9,886 bases of DNA from an uncultured Bacteroidales bacterium (GTDB taxonomy: Bacteria; Bacteroidota; Bacteroidia; Bacteroidales; P3), in contig CALEFF010000059.1 of assembly GCA_937876865.1 (NCBI GenBank), positions 1 through 9,886 of the forward strand. Reading direction: 5' to 3'. A program made the translations under genes and the position numbers. Numbering within the stretch: position 1 is the stretch's first letter; each line of letters begins with the position of its first letter. Positions 6,315 through 9,886 of the stretch are shown here, in pieces. A model generated the notes under the pieces. That model was not told the origin of the DNA and ran no database searches. It saw nothing but the letters and a program-made list of their open reading frames with translations.

Positions 6315-7025
6315 TTATTTTCCGAGAGTTATTTGTCTGAAAATTTGTTCTAAATTTCCGCCTGCGGCAAGGTGTTTTGTTTCATCATCTGCAACTAATT
6401 TTCCGTTGTTAATAATTATCACTCTTGAACAAACGGCTTCTACTTCCTGCATAATGTGTGTTGAAAGCAAAACGGTCTTTGTTTGCCCTATTTGTTTGAT
6501 TAATTCTCTTATCTCTACTAATTGATTTGGATCTAAGCCAGTTGTTGGCTCGTCAAGTATGAGAACTTTTGGATCGTGAATCAATGCTTGTGCTATTCCT
6601 ACTCTTTGCTTATAGCCTTTACTGAGCATTGAAATTTTCTTATTGACTTCTTTGCTTATGCCTGTAAGTTCTATTATTTCTTCAACTCTTTGTTTTCTTA
6701 TTTTTTTGTCAATTTTATGTATTCCTGCAATAAACATTAGAAATTCTCTAACATACATATCGTAATACAAGGGATTTTGTTCAGGAAGATAGCCTATGTT
6801 TGCTCTAACTTGCATTGGGTTGTCAAAAATATCGTATCCACAAACTTTTACCTCGCCTTCTGTAGGAGGAATAAAGCAAGTGAGAATTTTCATCATAGTT
6901 GATTTTCCTGCACCATTAGGTCCTAATAATCCAACAATCTGTCCTTGCTCTATTTCAATGTTTATATTATCAAGAGCCTTTTGTTCTCCGTATATTTTTG
7001 TAAGATTCTTTATAGAAATTGACAT
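6315..7025 (-). CDS. gldA: GldA-like ABC transporter ATP-binding protein
   Basis: An ABC ATPase subunit that would energise a membrane partner not found in this window. From the ATG at 7025 it has 236 residues; a TTG six bases upstream (7031) would add two residues and is less likely. Visible: Walker A GPNGAGKST (35-43), Q-loop region YLPEQNPLYYDMY (79-91), signature LSKGYKQRVG (134-143), Walker B VLILDEP (154-160), TTGLDPNQ D-loop region and the switch H190 in STHIMQEVEA. The NPLYYDMYVREF and LSTHIMQEVEAVC segments closely resemble GldA of Bacteroidota, whose partners are GldF and GldG. GldA is usually about 300 residues; here the stretch between VADD and the terminal LEQIFRQIT is much shorter. 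GldA assignment is moderate, ABC ATPase certain. No membrane segments. Nearby gap is unrelated. Confidence 0.9.
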   Translation of the reverse strand: MSISIKNLTKIYGEQKALDNINIEIEQGQIVGLLGPNGAGKSTMMKILTCFIPPTEGEVKVCGYDIFDNPMQVRANIGYLPEQNPLYYDMYVREFLMFIAGIHKIDKKIRKQRVEEIIELTGISKEVNKKISMLSKGYKQRVGIAQALIHDPKVLILDEPTTGLDPNQLVEIRELIKQIGQTKTVLLSTHIMQEVEAVCSRVIIINNGKLVADDETKHLAAGGNLEQIFRQITLGK

Positions 7026-7046
7026 AATCAAAATTGTTTTTAAACT

Positions 7047-7055
7047 GCAAATTTA
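7047..7055 (-). promoter_or_regulatory. Possible -7 element upstream of the GldA-like gene
   Basis: TAAATTTGC on the - strand matches the TAnnTTTG -7 element and would give a leader of roughly 15-20 nt before the ATG at 7025. No TTTG is present at the expected 19-21 nt upstream, so this is weaker than the gap and tRNA promoters. Confidence 0.5.
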
Positions 7056-7266
7056 CAAAATAAAACTTTCCTAAGATAGTTCTTTGTTGTATTTTTCTAT
7101 TTCTTAAACCTATTTTGCAAATTTGTATTTAGTAAATAAACGATTTCGTGCTTTTATTGTTCAATAAAACACTTTTTCTAAGAGTTAAGCCTTAAAAATG
7201 CTGATTTTTTTCTTGATTTCAGAAAAATAATTCTTTGCTTTTTTAAAATAAATCAAAGAAAAAATT

Positions 7267-7308
7267 AAAAAAATCAATGATTTATTTTCTAAAATCATTG
7301 ATTTTTTT
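7267..7308 (-). terminator. Terminator overlapping the 3' end of folK
   Basis: A perfect 17-bp stem (7267-7283 with 7292-7308) with an 8-nt loop. On the - strand it ends in TTTTTTT then AATTTT. The 5' arm (7308-7292) is translated as the last codons of folK, and the TAA at 7284-7282 sits at the junction of loop and 3' arm. The hairpin is A/T-rich with a short ATCATTGAT core. Confidence 0.8.
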
Positions 7309-7734
7309 ATTTAATACAGGATGTATGTATTCTGGCATCAATTCTTCTAATGGTATTAGTACGAAATCTCTTTTTTCTATCAAAGGATGTGGAATTTTTA
7401 GGTCGGGTTCGTCAATTATTTCGTTTTCATAGAATAAAATATCTATATCTATCGGACGGTTTTCGTATGTTGTGGCATTTGGATTACGTTTTCTGCCAAG
7501 CAATGCTTCTATTTCGTTGCAAATTACAAGGCTTTCTCTTGGTGTTTTCTTAGTTTCAAAGATTGCAACAGAGTTTAGAAATTTATTTTCACTTTCAAAT
7601 CCCCATGCTTCTGTTTCAATAAAAGAAGATTCTTTAAGTTTTGTTCCAAGTTTTTCTTCTAATAATTCGTAGGCTTGAAGAATTATGTTTTTTCTATCAC
7701 CTAAATTGCTACCAAATCCAAGTACTATTTTCAT
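7282..7734 (-). CDS. folK: 2-amino-4-hydroxy-6-hydroxymethyldihydropteridine diphosphokinase (HPPK)
   Basis: Transfers pyrophosphate from ATP to 6-hydroxymethyl-7,8-dihydropterin in folate synthesis; cytoplasmic. The 150-residue length is normal. Family motifs: GFGSNLGDR at the N-terminus (6-14), FLNSV (52-56), the EALLGRKR segment (76-83), NRPIDIDIL with the two Mg2+-binding aspartates D96 and D98, and IPHPLIEKRDFVLIPL (114-129). The ATG at 7734 has only poly-T and A/T upstream, with no Shine-Dalgarno sequence. A terminator for iorB ends about 12 nt before this start, leaving almost no room for a separate promoter, and the gene's own terminator begins inside its last codons. Confidence 0.96.
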   Translation of the reverse strand: MKIVLGFGSNLGDRKNIILQAYELLEEKLGTKLKESSFIETEAWGFESENKFLNSVAIFETKKTPRESLVICNEIEALLGRKRNPNATTYENRPIDIDILFYENEIIDEPDLKIPHPLIEKRDFVLIPLEELMPEYIHPVLNKKINDFRK

Positions 7735-7743
7735 AAAAAAACA

Positions 7744-7783
7744 TTAAAAAAAGAATAAAGCACCCAAAAAGAGTGCTTTATTC
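7744..7783 (-). terminator. Terminator after iorB
   Basis: An 11-bp stem (7753-7763 with 7773-7783) with a 9-nt loop. On the - strand it is followed by TTTTTTTAAT (7752-7743). It lies 27 nt beyond the iorB stop and ends only about 10 nt before the folK ATG, so it may be an attenuating rather than a complete stop for the folK message. Confidence 0.82.
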
Positions 7784-7810
7784 AAATTATTAAACCAATT
7801 AAAACATTTT

Positions 7811-8392
7811 TTACATTTTATCTGCAACTGCTCTACCAGCTCTTAATGCAGAAATATTTGCATCAACAACTGCATCGCCTTTTTTTCCGAAGATACTTCT
7901 TACTGCATCTTCTAATTTTTCGATGTCAATTCTCAAATATTTTGACGCAGCTCCAAGAACAACCATATTTGTTCCTTTTGGATTGTTTACTTCCTTAGCT
8001 ATTGCATCTGCATCGAAAAGAATGTGATTTTTTATCTTTTTAACCTCTCCAAGAACTGCATCAAGGTCAGGATAATTAGGGATATTAACAAACGGATTTT
8101 GGTTTGTGATAATCCAACCTGTTTCTCTGTTTAAGAAAGGTAAATAACGCAATGCTTCCATTGGCTCAACAGAAAGTATAATGTCGCATTCACCTTCTGG
8201 AATCAAATCCGAAGCGATTGGTTGGTCGCTAAGGCGTAAGTGAGATTGCACATCACCACCTCTTTGGCTCATTCCGTGAGTTTCAGCTTGCTTCATATAC
8301 ATTCCCATGCTTAAAGCAGCTTTTGAAATGATAGCAGCAGAACTCAATGCTCCCATTCCTCCGACTCCACACAATATTATGTCTATTTTCAT
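7811..8392 (-). CDS. iorB: Indolepyruvate oxidoreductase, subunit beta (IorB)
   Basis: The small (gamma-domain type) subunit of 2-oxoacid:ferredoxin oxidoreductases; together with IorA it converts indolepyruvate and other aryl pyruvates plus CoA to aryl-acetyl-CoA and CO2, reducing ferredoxin. The 193-residue length is normal for the family. Visible motifs: the glycine-rich GVGGMG at 9-14 following the first strand, and ETHGMSQRGG with V48, S50, H51 and R53 (37-53), which is a hallmark of the family. The ATG at 8392 is preceded by a strong ribosome-binding site and lies 18 nt after the iorA stop, so both subunits are made from one message. Confidence 0.96.
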   Translation of the reverse strand: MKIDIILCGVGGMGALSSAAIISKAALSMGMYMKQAETHGMSQRGGDVQSHLRLSDQPIASDLIPEGECDIILSVEPMEALRYLPFLNRETGWIITNQNPFVNIPNYPDLDAVLGEVKKIKNHILFDADAIAKEVNNPKGTNMVVLGAASKYLRIDIEKLEDAVRSIFGKKGDAVVDANISALRAGRAVADKM

Positions 8393-8396
8393 CTTT

Positions 8397-8405
8397 ATCT
8401 CCTTT
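8397..8405 (-). promoter_or_regulatory. Shine-Dalgarno site of iorB
   Basis: On the - strand the 18-nt gap between iorA and iorB contains AAAGGAGAT, with AGGAG ending 6 nt before the iorB ATG. This is a near-perfect Shine-Dalgarno sequence. It stands out because the other genes here start after plain A/T-rich leaders, which is the common situation in Bacteroidota. Confidence 0.8.
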
Positions 8406-8410
8406 CTTTT

Positions 8411-9886
8411 TTATTTAGCTTTTTTAGCCATTTTACGTTTTTTATTCGCCCAAACTATACATTCTCTTCTTGGAATAATTACTGATACTCCTTGATATTC
8501 CAATTCTTGTTGAATAACTTTGATATTCTCTTCTAATTTGCTTGGAAGAGGATTTATTACTCTTATGTGTTCAGGGTCAACTCCGATTCCTTGACAAATA
8601 CTTTCAATTCTACCTGTTGCAGATGATTTTTGACTTCCTGTCATACCTGTAATTCCGTTGTCAAGTATCATTACTGTAACAGGAACGTTATCTACAACGC
8701 AGTCAAGTAAGCCTGTCATTCCTGAGTGTGTGAATGTACTATCTCCAATCACAGCAACTGTTGGACGAAGGTCTGCTTCTGCTGCTCCTTTTGCCATTGT
8801 GATTGAAGCTCCCATATCAACTGTTGTATAGATTGCTTTCAATGGTGGCAACGCTCCTAATGTATAACATCCTATATCAGCAAATACTTTGTATTCTCCA
8901 TAAGATTTCATTGCTTCGTTTAGAGCTGTGTAAGAATCTATGTGAGGGCAGCCATCGCATAGCTTTGGTGGTCTTGGAGCTAATAGTTCTGGAACAGGGA
9001 ATCCTTCTTTTACTTCCATTCCTAAAGCTTTTCCTACTAAGTTAGGATTTAATTCCCCTGTTCTTGGAATTGATCCGTCTAAACGTCCTTTAACTTGTTT
9101 GCCTTTATTAAGAAGTCCTTTTATCAATCTTTCATATAATGGTTGGCCTTCTTCTAATACTAAAATTGTTTCACATTCATCGTATAGTTTGTTCAACAAT
9201 TTTTCTGGCATTGGATATTGACTGATTTTCAAAACAGGATATGGGCATTCTGTATCGCGGAAATTTTCCATTAAATAGTTATAAGATATTCCGCATGCTA
9301 CAATTCCTACTGATTTATCTTTTCCCTCAAAGTATTTATTAAAGCCATCGTTTTCTGAGGCTGCAATTAGTCCTTCTTGTTTTGCTAATAATTCTCTATA
9401 TTGTACTCTTGCGTTTACAGGAAGTAAGATAAATTGATTTTTCTTTTCTGGTAAATTGATTTTGTTTTGATTTTTTACGACTTCTTTTCTTACAACGCCA
9501 GCACGTGAGTGTGCCATACGAGTAGTTATTCTCATCATTACTGGTACGTGGAATTTTTCTGATAGTTCAAATCCATAGTGTACCATATCGTATGCTTCTT
9601 GTTGATTGCTTGGTTCTAAGACTGGTATCAATGCAAAATCACCATAGAAACGTGAGTCTTGTTCATCTTGTGATGAGTGCATACTTGGGTCGTCTGCTGC
9701 TATGTAAATCAAGCCTCCGTTTGCTCCTGTGATTGCAGAGTTCATGAATGGGTCTGCTGCTACGTTGATTCCAACGTGTTTACAACAGAACATTGCTCTT
9801 TTTCCTGCGTAACTCATTCCTAAGGCTGCTTCCATAGCGGTTTTTTCATTGGCCGCCCAATTGCTTCTAATGCCTAATTCTTTTGC
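8411..9886 (-). CDS. iorA: Indolepyruvate oxidoreductase, subunit alpha (IorA), 5' end outside window
   Basis: The thiamine-diphosphate subunit of indolepyruvate:ferredoxin oxidoreductase, acting in anaerobic aromatic amino-acid breakdown. The frame stays open from the stop at 8413-8411 to the right edge, giving 491 visible residues. The codons upstream of the Met at 9835 (beginning AKELGIRSNWAANEKTA) match the conserved N-terminal region, so the true start is beyond 9886. Visible order: EKTAMEAALGMSYAGKRA and KHVGINVAADP (pyrimidine-binding part), a middle domain, LCDGCPH (visible C310, C313), and the ThDP/Mg site GDSTFTHSG (381-389) with LDNGITGMTG (408-417). After VIIPRRECI only a basic tail of about 14 residues remains. 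The C-terminal two-cluster ferredoxin domain of archaeal IorA is absent. Full length can be estimated at a little over 500 residues. Cotranscribed with iorB. Confidence 0.96.
   Translation of the reverse strand, partial: AKELGIRSNWAANEKTAMEAALGMSYAGKRAMFCCKHVGINVAADPFMNSAITGANGGLIYIAADDPSMHSSQDEQDSRFYGDFALIPVLEPSNQQEAYDMVHYGFELSEKFHVPVMMRITTRMAHSRAGVVRKEVVKNQNKINLPEKKNQFILLPVNARVQYRELLAKQEGLIAASENDGFNKYFEGKDKSVGIVACGISYNYLMENFRDTECPYPVLKISQYPMPEKLLNKLYDECETILVLEEGQPLYERLIKGLLNKGKQVKGRLDGSIPRTGELNPNLVGKALGMEVKEGFPVPELLAPRPPKLCDGCPHIDSYTALNEAMKSYGEYKVFADIGCYTLGALPPLKAIYTTVDMGASITMAKGAAEADLRPTVAVIGDSTFTHSGMTGLLDCVVDNVPVTVMILDNGITGMTGSQKSSATGRIESICQGIGVDPEHIRVINPLPSKLEENIKVIQQELEYQGVSVIIPRRECIVWANKKRKMAKKAK

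Noticed and set aside
8803..9045. Leu-rich + strand ORF resembling a membrane peptide
   Set aside because: It is antisense to conserved IorA segments, including the LCDGCPH motif; its hydrophobicity follows from the opposite-strand codons.
9833..9835. ATG at 9835 as the start of iorA
   Set aside because: The frame continues upstream to the window edge with residues that match the conserved IorA N-terminal region, so this Met is internal.

Overview
The window comes from an AT-rich member of the Bacteroidota, most likely Bacteroidales. Three things support this: a FPNP-type type IX secretion (T9SS) sorting domain on a BspA-like repeat protein; promoters of the Bacteroidota type (TTTG, about 20 nt, TAnnTTTG); and a GldA-like ABC ATPase beside strict housekeeping genes. 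An indolepyruvate:ferredoxin oxidoreductase pair suggests an anaerobic amino-acid fermenter, such as a gut or oral species, but that is inference.

Layout. At the left edge, on the + strand, is the 3' end of a large surface protein: 23-residue BspA/LRR_5 repeats, a cap, and a C-terminal sorting domain, closed by a strong hairpin terminator. Everything else is on the - strand. Reading leftwards from the right edge: iorA (5' end beyond the window) and iorB; a terminator; folK, whose own terminator starts inside its coding sequence; an AT-rich spacer of about 240 nt with no visible gene and one promoter-like element; a GldA-like ABC ATPase; gap with its own promoter and terminator; a tightly packed set of a divergent RluA-type pseudouridine synthase, a Nif3-like protein, a coiled-coil zinc-ribbon protein and pyrC (spacings -14, +11 and +1 nt); and tRNA-Val(UAC) with its own promoter and terminator, converging on the surface-protein gene.

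Functionally this is mostly core metabolism and RNA biology: glycolysis (gap), pyrimidine synthesis (pyrC), folate synthesis (folK), aryl-pyruvate oxidation (iorAB), RNA modification and a tRNA. The accessory part is the repeat protein at the left edge, exported by T9SS and anchored or released at the cell surface.

I found no convincing undescribed multi-gene system, CRISPR array, insertion sequence or phage element. The observations most worth a second look are the higher-order repeat structure and codon-use break in the surface protein, the altered active-site motifs of the RluA-type protein, the absence of a C-terminal ferredoxin domain in IorA, and the compressed terminator arrangement around folK.
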